From contig JAXRKP010001069.1 in the NCBI GenBank assembly GCA_037039925.1, positions 1 to 64,000 of the forward strand: a DNA stretch of 64,000 nucleotides. Direction: 5' to 3'. The translations under genes and the position numbers were made by a program. Each line of letters starts with the position of its first letter. Position 1 is the first letter of the stretch. Of the stretch, positions 1 to 11,334 are shown piece after piece. The notes below the pieces were generated by a model. That model was not told the DNA's origin, made no database searches, and worked only from the letters and a program-made list of their open reading frames with translations. This DNA is from Doris montereyensis (Eukaryota; Mollusca; Gastropoda; Nudibranchia; Dorididae).

Positions 1-478
1 GAAACGTAGCAGAGGGGGTGTGAAGAATGAGCGAGAGTGGAAGGTTCAGATCTACAGTAAATAAATAACATGGAAATAAGTAAGTAATAAAAGGTGAGAA
101 AGAGATAGAGAGAATGACAGAAATAAAGAGAAAGAGAGAGAGATGAAGAAAGAAAAAAGGCAGGGAAGTAAGAAAGGGAGAGAGAGACGTGTGAGTATGG
201 GAAACAAGAAGGAAAAAAAGGATAAATGTAAGACTACATCTATATTTCACTGGCGCTAGAAAGAAGAAATGATAGAGAATGAATAAAAGGAAGTATCAAT
301 CAAGGCAAAAATTTACACTGAAGGTGCGAAATGTATATAAATTCCATATTAATCGATGCAATAAGGGAAGAGAGTAAGCAACTTATCTGAAATTTCAAAA
401 ATGCCAGTTAGGACTAGCTGATGCTATCCAAGTTATCAAAGCTTCAAGTATTTTCTCCTAGGTGATAAAATAGGGTCT
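1..478. repeat. HOR-A copy 1 spacer (purine-rich, then mixed sequence)
   Basis: Non-tandem segment between a right inverted repeat (its copy-1 partner lies off the window) and the 55-bp array. Roughly the first 250 bases are strongly purine-rich on the + strand, with short gaaa and gaga runs. The second half is mixed AT-rich sequence and holds a TATA-like string (tatataaat) and the junction ggtctattccgtaatgg, where the first 55-bp unit starts. No gene is seen. Minus-strand frames through it are Phe/Leu/Ser-rich because of the base bias. Confidence 0.85.
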
Positions 479-2973
479 ATTCCGTAATGGAAAGAAAACG
501 TGCGCAAATTTTCTTCCGGTATATGGTGAACGTATTCCGTAATGGTAAGAAACCGTGCGCAAAGTTCTTTCCGGTAAATGTTGAACCGATTCCTAAATGG
601 TAAGAAACCGTGCGCAAAGTTCTTCCGGTAAGTGGTGAACATATTCCTTAACGGAAGAAACCGTGCGAAAGTTGCTTTCGGTAAATTGTGAACGTATTCC
701 GTCATGGTAAGACACCGTCGCGCAAAGTTCCTTCCGATAAATGGCAAACGTATTCCGTAATGTTAAGAAACCACGGCAAAGTTGCTTCCGATAAATGGTG
801 AGCGCATTCCGTAATGGTAAGAAACTGTGTGCAAGGTTCTTCCGTAAATGGTGAACGTATTCCGTAATGGTAAGAAACTGTGCGCAAAGTTGCTTGCGGT
901 ACATGGTGAACGAATTCCGTAATGGTAAGAAAAACCGTGAGCAAAGTTGCTTCAGGTAAATGGTGAACGTATTCCGTAATGGTAAGAAACTCTGAGCAAA
1001 GGTCTTTTGATCCGGTAAATGGTGAACATATTCCGTAATGGTAAGAAACCGTGTGCAAGGTTGCTTCCGGTAAAAGGTAAAAACGTATTGCTGTAATGGT
1101 AAGAAACCGAATGTTGCAAGTGAGCAGCATGAACGTTCTTCCGTATTCCGTATGGTAAGAAACCGTGCGCAATGTTGCATTCGGTAAATGGTGAAGGTAT
1201 TCCGTAATGGTGGTAAAATGAAAAGAAACCACGCGCAAGTTGCTTCAGGTAAATGGTGAGCACATTGCCGTAATGGTAAGAAATTGTGGTAAGAAACAAA
1301 AGTTGATTCAGGTAAATGGTGAACGTATTCCGTAATGGTAAGAAACCGTCGCAATGTTGCATTCGGTAAATGGTGAATGTATTCCGTAATGGTAAGAAAC
1401 CGATCGCAAAGTTGCTTCGGTAAAAGGTGAACTTATTCCGCAATGGCAAGAAACTCTGTGCAAAGGTTCTTCCGTAAATGTTGAACGTATGCCGTAATGG
1501 TAAGAAACCACGCGCAAAGTTGCTTCGGTAAATGGTGAGCACATTCCGTAATGGTCAGAAACTGTGCAAAGTTGCTTCAGGTAAATGGTGAACGTATTCC
1601 GTAATGGTAAGAAACCGTGCGCAATGTTGCATCCGGTAAATGGTGAATGTATTCCGTAATGGTATGAAACCGATCGCAAAGTTGCTTCCGGTAAAAGGTG
1701 AACTTATTCCGCAATGGTAAGAAACTCTGTGCAAAGGTTCTTTCCGTAAATGGTGAACGTATGCGTAATGGTAAGAAACCACGCGCAAAGTTGCTTATGA
1801 AACCGGTAAATGGTGAGCACATTCCGTAATGGTAAGAAACTGTGCGCAAAGTTGCTTCAGGTAAATGGTGAACATATTCCGTAATGGTAAGAAACCGTAA
1901 TGGTAAGAAACCGCAATGTTGCATCCGGTAAATGGTGAATGTATTCCGTAATGGTAAGAAACCGATCGCAAAGTTGCTTCCGTAAAAGGTAAAAGGTGAA
2001 ACTTATTCTTCCCGTAAATGGTGAACGTAAATGGTAAGAAACCGACGCAACTCTGTGAGCAATTCGGTAATGGTTCTTCGCAAAGTTGCTTCAGGTAAAT
2101 GGTGAACGTATTCCCTAATGGTAAGAAACTGTGAGCAAAGTTGCTTCCGGTAAATAATGGTGAACATATTCCGTAAATGGTAAGAAACTGTGCGCAAAGT
2201 TGCATCCGGTAAATGGTGAATGTATTCCGTAATGGTAAGAAACTCTAAGCAAAGGTCTTTTCGGTAAATGGTGAACGTATTCCGCAATGGTAAGAAACTG
2301 TGTGCAAAGGTTCTTCCGAAGGTGAAACCAAGAAAATCTTCCGTAAATTGTGAACGTATTCCGTAATGGTAAGAAACCACGCACAAAGTTGCTTCCGGTA
2401 AAGGGTGAGCGCATTCCGTAATGGTAAGAAACTGTGTGCAAAGTTGCTTCAGGTAAATGGTGAACGTATTCCCTAATGGTAAGAAACTGTGAGCAAAGGT
2501 CTTTTCGGTAAATGGTGAACATATTCCGTAATGGTAAGAAACCATGCGCAATGTTGCATCCGGTAAATGGTGAATGTATTCCGTAATGGTAAGAAACCGA
2601 GCGCAAAGTTGCTTCCGGTAAACGGTGAACGTATTCCACAATGGTAAGAAATTGTGTGCAAAGGTTCTTCCCGTAAATGGTGAACGTATTCCTGTGCGTA
2701 ATGGTAAGAAACTGTTCTTCAAAGTTGCTTGCGGTAAATGGTGAAACGTATTCCGTAATGGTAAGAAACTATGCGCAAAGGTTCTTCTGCTAAATGGTGA
2801 ATGTATTCCATAATGGTAAGAAACGGTGCGCAAACGATATCCTGCTAAATGGTGAATGTAATCCGTAATGGTAAGAAACCATGCGCAAAGTTGTTTGCGG
2901 TAAATGGTGAGCGTATTCCGTAATGGTAAGAAACCGTGTGAAAACGGGCTTCCGGTAAATGGTGAACGTGTGT
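479..2973. repeat. 55-bp satellite array, HOR-A copy 1 (~45 units)
   Basis: Each unit can be read as attccgtaatggtaagaaac, then cgtgcgcaaagttgcttc, then cggtaaatggtgaacgt, 55 bp in total. The first unit is variant (ggaaagaaaacg, tatatggtgaac). The next few carry markers seen in the same order in every copy: aaatgttgaaccg, taagtggtgaacatattcc, aaattgtgaacg, gtcatggtaagacacc. The last units before the inverted repeat are also diagnostic (gcaaacgatatcctgctaaa, gtgaaaacgggcttcc). This conserved order shows that the whole array was amplified with the 4.1 kb unit, not independently. The unit has no TAA, TAG or TGA on the minus strand, so long minus-strand frames are expected without coding. Confidence 0.95.
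1226..2085. repeat. 275-bp pentameric sub-repeat inside the 55-bp array
   Basis: Five consecutive 55-bp variants recur as a block. Their markers in order are: accacgcgcaaagttgctt...gtgagcac; ctgtgcgcaaagttgcttcagg; cgtgcgcaatgttgcatcc...gtgaatgt; cgatcgcaaagttgc...aaaaggtgaactt; ctctgtgcaaaggttcttcc. The first marker occurs near 1228, 1507 and 1778, spacings of 279 and 271 bp, close to 5 x 55. The same pentamer is present in the other HOR-A copies. The end of the run (about 1980-2085) is disordered, with doubled fragments such as cgtaaaaggtaaaaggtg. Confidence 0.8.
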
Positions 2974-3130
2974 TTTTCTTCTGACACCACATTGTGTGAT
3001 GCCGGAGGTATTACTTAGATCTAGATTCTAGATATCTTTCGTTTGTTGTCTGACGAAGGGCTATACCCAAAACATCACGTGTTTGTTCTGTCTTTATTAG
3101 TGGAATTGTCACTGATTGTGATATTTTGCC

Positions 3131-3895
3131 TTAATAGAGTATGGCAAGTTGGTCAATAAAGTTTGGGAAGTTGGTTCATAGAATTTGGCAAGTCGGTTAA
3201 TAGAGTTTGGCAAGTTGGTTAATAGAGTATGGGAAGTTGGTCGATAGACTTTGACAAGTTGGTTAATAGAATTTGGGTGGCCAGAATTTGGCAAGTTGGT
3301 AAATAGAATTTGGCAAGTTGGTAAATAATTTGGCATTTGGCAAGTTGGTAAATAGAATTTGGCAAGATGGTAAATAGAATTTGGCAAGTTGGTAAAAAGA
3401 ATTTGGCCAGTTGGTAAATAGAATTTGGCCAGTTGGTAAATAGAATTTGGCAAGTTGTAAAAAGAATTTGGCCAGTTGGTAAATAGAATTTGGCCAGTTG
3501 GTAAATAGAATTTGGCCAGTTGGTAAAGAATTTGGCCAAAATTTGGCCAGTTGGTAAATAAATTTGGCCAGTTGGTAAAGAGAATTTGGCCAGTTGGTAA
3601 ATAGAATTTGGCCAGTTGGTAAATTTTTGGTTCAGTTGAAAAATAGAATTTGGCCAGTTTGTAAATAGAATTTGGCAAGTTGGTTGGTAAAAGAATTTGG
3701 CCAGTTGGTAAATAGAATTTGGTCAGTTGAAAAATAGAATTTGGCCAGTTGGTAAATAGAATTTGGCAAGTTGGTTCAAAGAATTTGGCCAGTTGGTAAA
3801 AAAATAGAATTTGGTTGGTAAATAGAATTTGGCAAGTTGAAAAAATTTGGCCAGAAATTTGGCCAGTTGGCAAATATAATTTGGTAAGTTGGTTA
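3131..3895. repeat. 22-bp satellite array inside the TIR element (family description)
   Basis: The unit is aatttggccagttggtaaat followed by ag, with a second common variant ggcaagttgg. Units next to the left arm are diverged and carry fixed markers in every copy (aagtttgggaagttggttca, aagtcggttaatagag, gtatgggaagttggtcgata, actttgacaagttgg). The central units are nearly uniform. Diverged edges and a uniform centre are expected from unequal exchange within an array. The minus strand of the unit has no stop trinucleotide, so open frames rich in Gln, Leu, Ala, Lys, Phe and Tyr are by-products. Lengths of the arm-to-arm interval in the seven copies are about 809, 803, 780, 800, 819, 792 and 754 bp. 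Confidence 0.93.
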
Positions 3896-3993
3896 ATAGC
3901 GTATGTAATACGAAGGAGCTACAGTGAAGTGAAGTCAGAGGCGAAATATGACAATAAGTGACAAATCCACTAATAAAAACAGAACAAATATGT

Positions 3994-4020
3994 GACGTTT
4001 CGGGTAGAACCCTTCGTCAG
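3994..4020 (-). other. Hammerhead-like hairpin motif in right TIR, copy 1
   Basis: Read on the minus strand, the segment is ctgacga, a, ggg, ttcta, ccc, gaa, acgtc. This matches the conserved hammerhead core residues (CUGANGA; GAA; A15.1-U16.1; cleavage C17), with a GGG/CCC stem II. Stem III would be only AC/GU, and because ACGU is self-complementary it could form between two molecules, as in minimal type I motifs of Penelope-like elements and retrozymes. Against activity: there is an unpaired extra A between the core and stem II, and stem I shows only three good pairs (UGU/ACA). The left arm at 3050-3076 (+ strand) has the same frame but AAAA replaces GAAA and AUC replaces GUC, which should inactivate it. 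The motif is a resemblance, not a demonstrated ribozyme. Confidence 0.35.
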
Positions 4021-4096
4021 ACAACAAACGAGAAATATGTAGAATCTAGATCTAAGAAATACTTCCGGCATCACACAATGTGATGTCAGAAGAAAA

Positions 4097-4614
4097 TATA
4101 AAGGAGAAAGAAAGAAAGAAAAAGACAGTGATGATAAGAAACGTAGCAGAGGGGTGTGAAGAATGAGCGAGAGTGGAAGGTTCAGATCTACAGTAAATAA
4201 ATAACATGGAAATAAGTAAGTAATAAAAGGTGAGAAAGAGATAGAGAGAATGACAGAAATAAAGAGAAAGAGAGAGAGATGAAGAAAGAAAAAGGCAGGG
4301 AAGTAAGAAAGGGAGAGAGAGACGTGTGAGTATGGGAAACAAGAAGGAAAAAAAGGATAAATGTAAGACTACATCTATATTTCACTGGCGCTAGAAAGAA
4401 GAAATGATAGAGAATGAATAAAAGGAAGTATCAATCAAGGCAAAAATTTACACTGAAGGTGCGAAATGTATATAAATTCCATATTAATCGATGCAATAAG
4501 GGAAGAGAGTAAGCAACTTCTCTGAAATTTCAAAAAATGCCAGTTAGGACTAGCTGATGCTATCCAAGTTATCAAAGCTTCAAGTATTTTCTCCTAGGTG
4601 ATAAAATAGGGTCT
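4097..4614. repeat. HOR-A copy 2 spacer
   Basis: Purine-rich first part (gaaagaaagaaagaaaaaga and gagagagagatgaagaaag stretches, about 4100-4365), then mixed sequence with a TATA-like tatataaat at 4469-4477 and the array-entry junction at 4611. Nearly identical to the other spacers. Differences are one-base changes in runs, for example the number of g in gcagagggg. No gene is seen. Confidence 0.85.
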
Positions 4615-7130
4615 ATTCCGTAATGGAAAGAAAACGTGCGCAAATTTTCTTCCGGTATATGGTGAACGTATTCCGTAATGGTAAGAAACCGTGCGCAAAA
4701 GTTCTTTCCGGTAAATGTTGAACCGATTCCTAAATGGTAAGAAACCGTGCGCAAAGTTCTTCCGGTAAGTGGTGAACATATTCCTTAACGGGAAGAAACC
4801 GTGCGAAAGTTGCTTTTCGGTAAATTGTGAACGTATTCCGTCATGGTAAGACACCGTCGCAAAGTTCCTTCCGATAAATGGCAAACGTATTCCGTAATGT
4901 TAAGAAACCACACGCAAAGTTGCTTCGATAAATGGTGAGCGATTCCGTAATGGTAAGAAACTGTGTGCAAAGGTTCTTCCGTAAATGGTGAACGTATTCC
5001 GTAATGGTAAGAAACTGTTGCGCAATGGTGAACGAATTCCGTAATGGTAAGAAATCGTGAGCAAAGTTGCTTCAGGTAAATGGTGAACGAATTCCGTAAT
5101 GGTAAGAAACCGTGAGCAAAGTTGCTTCAGGTAAATGGTGAACGTATTCCGTAATGGTAAGAAACTCTGAGCAAAGGTCTTTTCGGTAAATGGTGAACAT
5201 ATTCCGTAATGGTAAGAAACCGTGTGCAAGGTTGCTTCCGGTAAATGGTAAACGTATTGTGTAATGGTAAGAAACCGAGCAAAGTTGCTTCCGGTTAGCA
5301 GTGAACGTATTCCGTAATGGTAAGAAACCGTGGTAAGAAATGTTGCATTCGGTAAATGGTGAAGGTATTCCGTAATGGTAAGAAACCACGCGCAAAGTTG
5401 CTTGCGGTAAATGGTGAGCACATTGCATAATGGTAAGAAATTGTGCGCAAAGTTGATTCAGGTAAATGGTGAACGTATTCCGTATTGGTAAGAAACCGTG
5501 CGCAATGTTGCATTCGGTAAATGGTGAATGTATTCCGTAATGGTAAGAAACCGATCGCAAAGTTGCTTCCGGTAAAAGGTGAACTTATTCCGCAATGGCA
5601 AGAAACTCTGTGCAAAGGTTCTTCCTGTAAATGTTGAACGTATGCCGTAATGGTAAGAAACCACGCGCAAAGTTGCTTACGGTTGAACACATTGCATAAT
5701 GGTAAATGGTGAGCACATTGGTGAACGTAATGGTCAACCGAAACTGGTAAATGGTGAAAGTTGCTTCAGGTAAATGGTGAACGTATTCCGTAATGGTAAA
5801 GGAAATGTTGAACCGTAATGGTAAAAACCACGCGCAGTTGCATCCGGTGAAATGGTGAAACCGTATTCCGTAAATGGTAATGTATTCCGTAATGAAAAAC
5901 CGATCGAAAAGTTGCTTCCGGTAAAAGGTGAACTTATTCCGCAATGGTAAGAAACTCTGTGCAAAGGTTCTTCCGTAAATGGTGAACGTATGCGTAATGG
6001 TAAGAAACCACGCCAAAGTTGCTTGCGGTAAATGGTGAGCACATTCCGTAATGGTAAGAAACTGTGCGCAAAGTTGCTTCAGGTAAATGGTGAACATATT
6101 CCGTAATGGTAAGAAACCGTGCGCAATGTTGCATCCGGTAAATGGTGAATGTATTCCGTAATGGTAAGAAACCGATCGTAAGAAAAAGTTGCTTCCGGTA
6201 AAAGGTGAACTTATTCCGCAATGGTAAGGAACTCTGTGCAAAGGTTCTTCCCGAAATGGTGAACGTATTCCGTAATGGTAAGAAACGACCCGCAAAAGTT
6301 GCTTTCTTCCGCGGTAAATAATGAGCGATTCGGTAATGGTAAGAAACTGTGTGTTGCTTCAGCAAATGTTGCTTCAGGTGAATGGTGAACGTATTCCGTA
6401 ATGGTAAGAAACTCTAAGCAAAGGTCTTTTTTTCGGTAAATGGTGAACGTATTCCGTAATGGTAAGAAACTGTGTGCAAAGGTTCTTCCCGTAAATTGTG
6501 AACGTATTCCGTAATGGTAAGAAACCACGCACAAAGTTGCTTCCGGTAAAGGGTGAGCGTATTCCGTAATGGTAAGAAACTGTGTGCAAAGTTGCTTCAG
6601 GTAAATGGTGAACGTATTCCCTAATGGTAAGAAACTGTGAGCAAAGGTCTTTTCGGTAAATGGTGAACATATTCCGTAATGGTAAGAAATCATGCGCAAT
6701 GTTGCATCCGGTAAATGGTGAATGTATTCCGTAATGGTAAGAAACCGAGCGCAAAAGTTGCTTCCGGTAAATGGTGAACGTATTCCACAATGGTAAGAAA
6801 TTGTGTGCAAAGGTTCTTCCCGTAAATGGTGAACGTATTCCGTAATGGTAAGAAACTGTGCGCAAATGGTGAACGTATTGCTTGCGGTAAATGGTGAAAC
6901 GTATTCCGTAATGGTAAGAAACTATGCGCAAAAGTTCTTCTGCTAAATGGTGAATGTATTCCGTAATGGTAAGAAACGGTGCATGCGCAAACGATATCCT
7001 GCTAAATGGTGAATGTAATCCGTAATGGTAAGAAACCATGCGCAAAGTTGTTTGCGGTAAATGGTGAGCGTATTCCGTAATGGTAAGAAACCGTGTGAAA
7101 ACGGGCTTCAGGTAAATGGTGAACGTGTGT
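4615..7130. repeat. 55-bp satellite array, HOR-A copy 2
   Basis: Same ordered 55-bp variants as copy 1. It is disordered at about 5685-5905, where fragments such as ttgaacacattgcataatgg and gtcaaccgaaactggtaaat break the 55-bp phase inside the pentameric sub-repeat. Smaller disturbances lie at about 6175-6185 and 6290-6375. It ends with the diagnostic gtgaaaacgggcttca unit. Confidence 0.93.
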
Positions 7131-8247
7131 TTTTCTTCTGACACCACATTGTGTGATGCCGGAGGTATTACTTAGATCTAGATTCTAGATATCTTTCGTT
7201 TGTTGTCTGACGAAGGGCTATACCCAAAACATCACGTGTTTGTTCTGTCTTTATTAGTGGAATTGTCACTGATTGTGATATTTTGCCTTAATAGAGTATG
7301 GCAAGTTGGTCAATAAAGTTTGGGAAGTTGGTTCATAGAATTTGGCAAGTCGGTTAATAGAGTTTGGCAAGTTGGTTAATAGAGTATGGGAAGTTGGTCG
7401 ATAGACTTTGACAAGTTGGTTAATAGAATTTGGCCAGTTAGTAAATAGAATTTGGCAAGTTGGTAAATAGAATTTGGCAAGTTGGTAAATAGAATTTGGC
7501 AAGTTGGTAAAATAGAATTTGGTAAAAGAATTGGTAAAAATAGAATTTGGCAAGTTGGTAAAAGAATTTGGCAAGTTGGTAGTTGGTTGGTAAATAGAAT
7601 TTGGCAAGTTGGTAAAAAAAATTTGGCCAGTTGGTAAAGAGAATTTGGCCAGTTGGTAAATAGAATTTGGCCAGTTAAAAGGGCCAGTTGGTAAATAGAA
7701 TTTGGCCAGTTGGTAAAGAGAATTTGGCCAGTTGGTAAATAAAATTTGGCCAGTTAAAAAAGAGAATTTGGCCAGTTGGTAAATAGAATTTGGCCGGTTG
7801 GTAAATAGAATTTGGTGAGTTGAAAAATAGAATTTGGCCAGTTTGTAAATAGAATTTGGCAAGTTGGTTAAAAGAATTTGGCCAGTTGGTAAATAGAGTT
7901 TGGTCAGTTGAAAAATAGAATTTGGCCAGTTGGTAAATATAATTTGGCAAGTTGGTTCAAAGAATTTGGCCAGTTGGTAAATAGAATTTGGTCAGTTGAA
8001 AAATAGAATTTGGCCAGTTGGCAAATATAATTTGGTAAGTTGGTTAATAGCGTATGTAATACGAAGGAGCTACAGTGAAGTGAAGTCAGAGGCGAAATAT
8101 GACAATAAGTGACAAATCCACTAATAAAAACAGAACAAATATGTGACGTTTCGGGTAGAACCCTTCGTCAGACAACAAACGAGAAATATGTAGAATCTAG
8201 ATCTAAGAAATACTTCCGGCATCACACAATGTGATGTCAGAAGAAAA
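7131..8247. mobile_element. TIR-flanked minisatellite element, HOR-A copy 2
   Basis: Left arm 7131-7287, right arm 8091-8247, both 157 bp. The 22-bp array lies between, with irregular units at about 7505-7595 (shortened units aatttggtaaaagaattgg). Left hammerhead-like remnant at 7207-7233 (+), right at 8145-8171 (-). The arms show the same left/right differences as copy 1, so the arms diverged before HOR amplification. Confidence 0.6.
8145..8171 (-). other. Hammerhead-like hairpin motif, copy 2
   Basis: Identical in sequence to the copy-1 right-arm motif, with core ctgacga, GGG/CCC stem, gaaac and gtc all present. The same reservations apply: an extra A before stem II and a weak stem I. Confidence 0.35.
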
Positions 8248-8764
8248 TATAAAGGAGAAAGAAAGAAAGAAAAAGACAGTGATGATAAGAAACGTAGCAG
8301 AGGGGGTGTGAAGAATGAGCGAGAGTGGAAGGTTCAGATCTACAGTAAATAAATAACATGGAAATAAGTAAGTAATAAAAGGTGAGAAAGAGATAGAGAG
8401 AATGACAGAAATAAAGAGAAAGAGAGAGATGAAGAAAGAAAAAAGGCAGGGAAGTAAGAAAGGGAGAGAGAGACGTGTGAGTATGGGAAACAAGAAGGAA
8501 AAAAGGATAAATGTAAGACTACATCTATATTTCACTGGCGCTAGAAAGAAGAAATGATAGAGAATGAATAAAAGGAAGTATCAATCAAGGCAAAAATTTA
8601 CACTGAAGGTGCGAAATGTATATAAATTCCATATTAATCGATGCAATAAGGGAAGAGAGTAAGCAACTTCTCTGAAATTTCAAAAAATGCCAGTTAGGAC
8701 TAGCTGATGCTATCCAAGTTATCAAAGCTTCAAGTATTTTCTCCTAGGTGATAAAATAGGGTCT
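8248..8764. repeat. HOR-A copy 3 spacer
   Basis: Same composition as the other spacers. The purine-rich run is slightly shorter (one gaga pair fewer near 8420; aaaagg instead of aaaaagg near 8500). These length changes shift minus-strand frames relative to other copies, which argues against selection for a protein. Confidence 0.85.
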
Positions 8765-11334
8765 ATTCCGTAATGGAAAGAAAACGTCATCGCAAATTTT
8801 CTTCCGGTATATGGTGAACGTATTCCGTAATGGTAAGAAACCGTGCGCAAAGTTCTTTCCGGTAAATGTTGAACCGATTCCTAAATGGTAAGAAACCGTG
8901 CGCAAAGTTCTTCCGGTAAGTGGTGAACATATTCCTTAACGGGAAGAAACCGTGCGAAAGTTGCTTTCGGTAAATTGTGAACGTATTCCGTCATGGTAAG
9001 ACACCGTGCGCAAAGTTCCTTCCGATAAATGGCAAACGTATTCCGTAATGTTAAGAAACCACGCGCAAAGTTGCTTCCGATAAATGGTGAGCGCATTCCG
9101 TAATGGTAAGAAACTGTGTGCAAAGGTTCTTCCCGTAAATGGTGAACGTATTCCGTAATGGTAAGAAACTGTGCGCAAAAGTTGCTTGCGGTACATGGTG
9201 AACGAATTCCGTAATGGTAAGAAACCGTGAGCAAAGTTGCTTCAGGTAAATGGTGAACGTATTCCGTAATGGTAAGAAACTCTGAGCAAAGGTCTTTTCG
9301 GTAAATGGTGAACATATTCCGTAATGGTAAGAAACCGTGTGCAAGGTTGCTTCCGTAAATGGTAAACGTATTGTGTAATGGTAAGAAACCGAGCTTCGGT
9401 TAGCAAACGTATTCCGTTGCTTCCGGTTAGCAGTGAACGTATTCCGTAATGGTAAGAAACCAGTAAATGGTGAACGCAATGTTGCATTCGGTAAATGGTG
9501 AAGGTATTCCGTAATGGTAAGAAACCACGCGCAGTTGCTTGCGGTAAATGGTGAGCACATTGCATAATGGTAAGAAATTGTGCGCAAAGTTGATTCAGGT
9601 AAATGGTGAACGTATTCCGTATTGGTAAGAAACCGTGCGCAATGTTGCATTCGTAAATGGTGAATGTATTCCGTAATGGTAAGAAACCGATCGCAAAGTT
9701 GCTTCCGGTAAAAGGTGAACTTATTCCGCAATGGCAAGAAACTCTGTGCAAAGGTTCTTCCGTAAATGTTGAACGTATTCCGTAATGGTAAGAAACCACG
9801 CGCAAAGTTGCTTGCGTAAATGGTGAGCACAAGAAATTTGCTTCAGGTAAATGGTGAACGTATTCGAAAAGAAACTGCGCGCAAGTTGCTTCAGGTAAAT
9901 GGTGAAACGATATTCCGTAAAAGGTGAACTTATTCCGTAATAAGAAACTCTGCAAAGCAATGTTGCATCCGGTAAATGGTGAATGTATTCCGTAATGGTA
10001 TGAAACCGATCGAAAAGTTGCTTCCGGTAAATGGTGAACTTATTCCGCAATGGTAAATGAAACTCTGTTGCAAAGGTTCTTTCCGTGGTAAATGGTGAAC
10101 GTATGTGAACGTATTATCGTAATGGTAAGAAACCACGCCGCGCAAAGTTGCTTCGGTAAATGGTGAGCACATTCCGTAATGGTAAGAAACTCGCGCAAAG
10201 TTGCTTCAGGTAAATGGTGAACATATTCCGGTGAACTTATTCCGCATGGTAAGAAACCGTGCGCAATGTTGCATCCGGTAAATGGTGAATGTATTCCGTA
10301 ATGGTAAGAAACCGATCGCAAAGTTGCTTCCGGTAAAAGGTGAACTTATTCCGCAATGGTAAGGAACTCTGTGCAAAGGTTCTTCCCGTAAATGGTGAAC
10401 GTATTCCGTAATGGTAAGAAACGCAAAGTTGCTTCCGCAAAAGTTGAACTTTCCGCAATGGTAAATAATGAGCGCATTTCCGTAATGGTAAGAAACTGTA
10501 AATAATGAGAAACTGTCCGCAAAGTTGCTTCAGGTAAATGGTGAACGTATTCCGTAATGGTAAGAAACCGAAACTCTAAATGGTGAATGTATTCCGTAAA
10601 TGGTATTCCGTAATGGTAAGAAACTCTTTTCGGTAAATGGTGAACGTATTCCGCAATGGTAAGAAACTGTGTGCAAAGGTTCTTCCGTAAATTGGTGAAC
10701 GTATTCCGTAATGGTAAGAAACCACGCACAAAGTTGCTTCCGGTAAAGGGTGAGCGCATTCCGTAATGGTAAGAAACTGTGTGCAAAGTTGCTTCAGGTA
10801 AATGGTGAACGTATTCCCTAATGGTAAGAAACTGTGAGCAAAGGTCTTTTCGGTAAATGGTGAACATATTCCGTAATGGTAAGAAATCATGCGCAATGTT
10901 GCATCCGGTAAATGGTGAATGTATTCCGTGGTGAATGGTAAGAAACCGAGCAAAATGTTGTTTCTGTTAAAAGTAAATGGTGAACGTATTCCACAATGGT
11001 AAGAAATTGTGTGCAAAGGTTCTTCCCGTAAATGGTGAACGTATTCCGTAATGGTAAGAAACTGTGCAAAGTTGCAAAGTTGGTAAGAAACTTGCGGTAA
11101 ATGGTGAAACGTATTCCGTAAAATGAAACTATGCGCAAAGGTTCTTCTGCTAAATGGTGAATGTATTCCGTAATGGTAAGAAACGGTGCGCAAACGATAT
11201 CCTGCTAAATGGTGAATGTAATCCGTAATGGTAAGAAACCATGCGCAAAGTTGTTTGCGGTAAATGGTGAGCGTATTCCGTAATGGTAAGAAACCGTGTT
11301 GAAAACGGGCTTCCGGTAAATGGTGAACGTGTGT
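8765..11334. repeat. 55-bp satellite array, HOR-A copy 3
   Basis: Ordered 55-bp units like copy 1. Disordered stretches lie at about 9390-9480, 9830-10110, 10215-10245, 10420-10620 and 10925-11130, where partial units are joined out of phase (for example cttcggttagcaaacgtatt). The terminal diagnostic units are intact, one of them with an extra t (gtgttgaaaacgggc). Confidence 0.92.

Larger units (their letters stand above)
2974..4096. mobile_element. TIR-flanked minisatellite element, HOR-A copy 1
   Basis: The left arm (2974-3130) and right arm (3940-4096) are inverted complements, each 157 bp. By hand alignment they differ at about 17 positions with no gap (about 89% identity). Between them lies a 22-bp tandem array (3131 to about 3895) followed by ~45 bp of non-repeated sequence (tacgaaggagctacagtgaa). 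The right terminus has a perfect 7-bp stem with a 3-base loop (catcaca-caa-tgtgatg, 4069-4085). The left arm has a 15-bp palindrome, atctagattctagat (3019-3033). No transposase and no clear target-site duplication are visible. The structure resembles non-autonomous, MITE-like elements with internal tandem repeats known from invertebrates. It could instead be just an inverted duplication fixed in the satellite. Confidence 0.6.

Noticed and set aside
4469..4477. TATA box promoter in the spacer
   Set aside because: A single AT-rich match in AT-rich sequence with no gene downstream. Noted in the spacer entry but not called.
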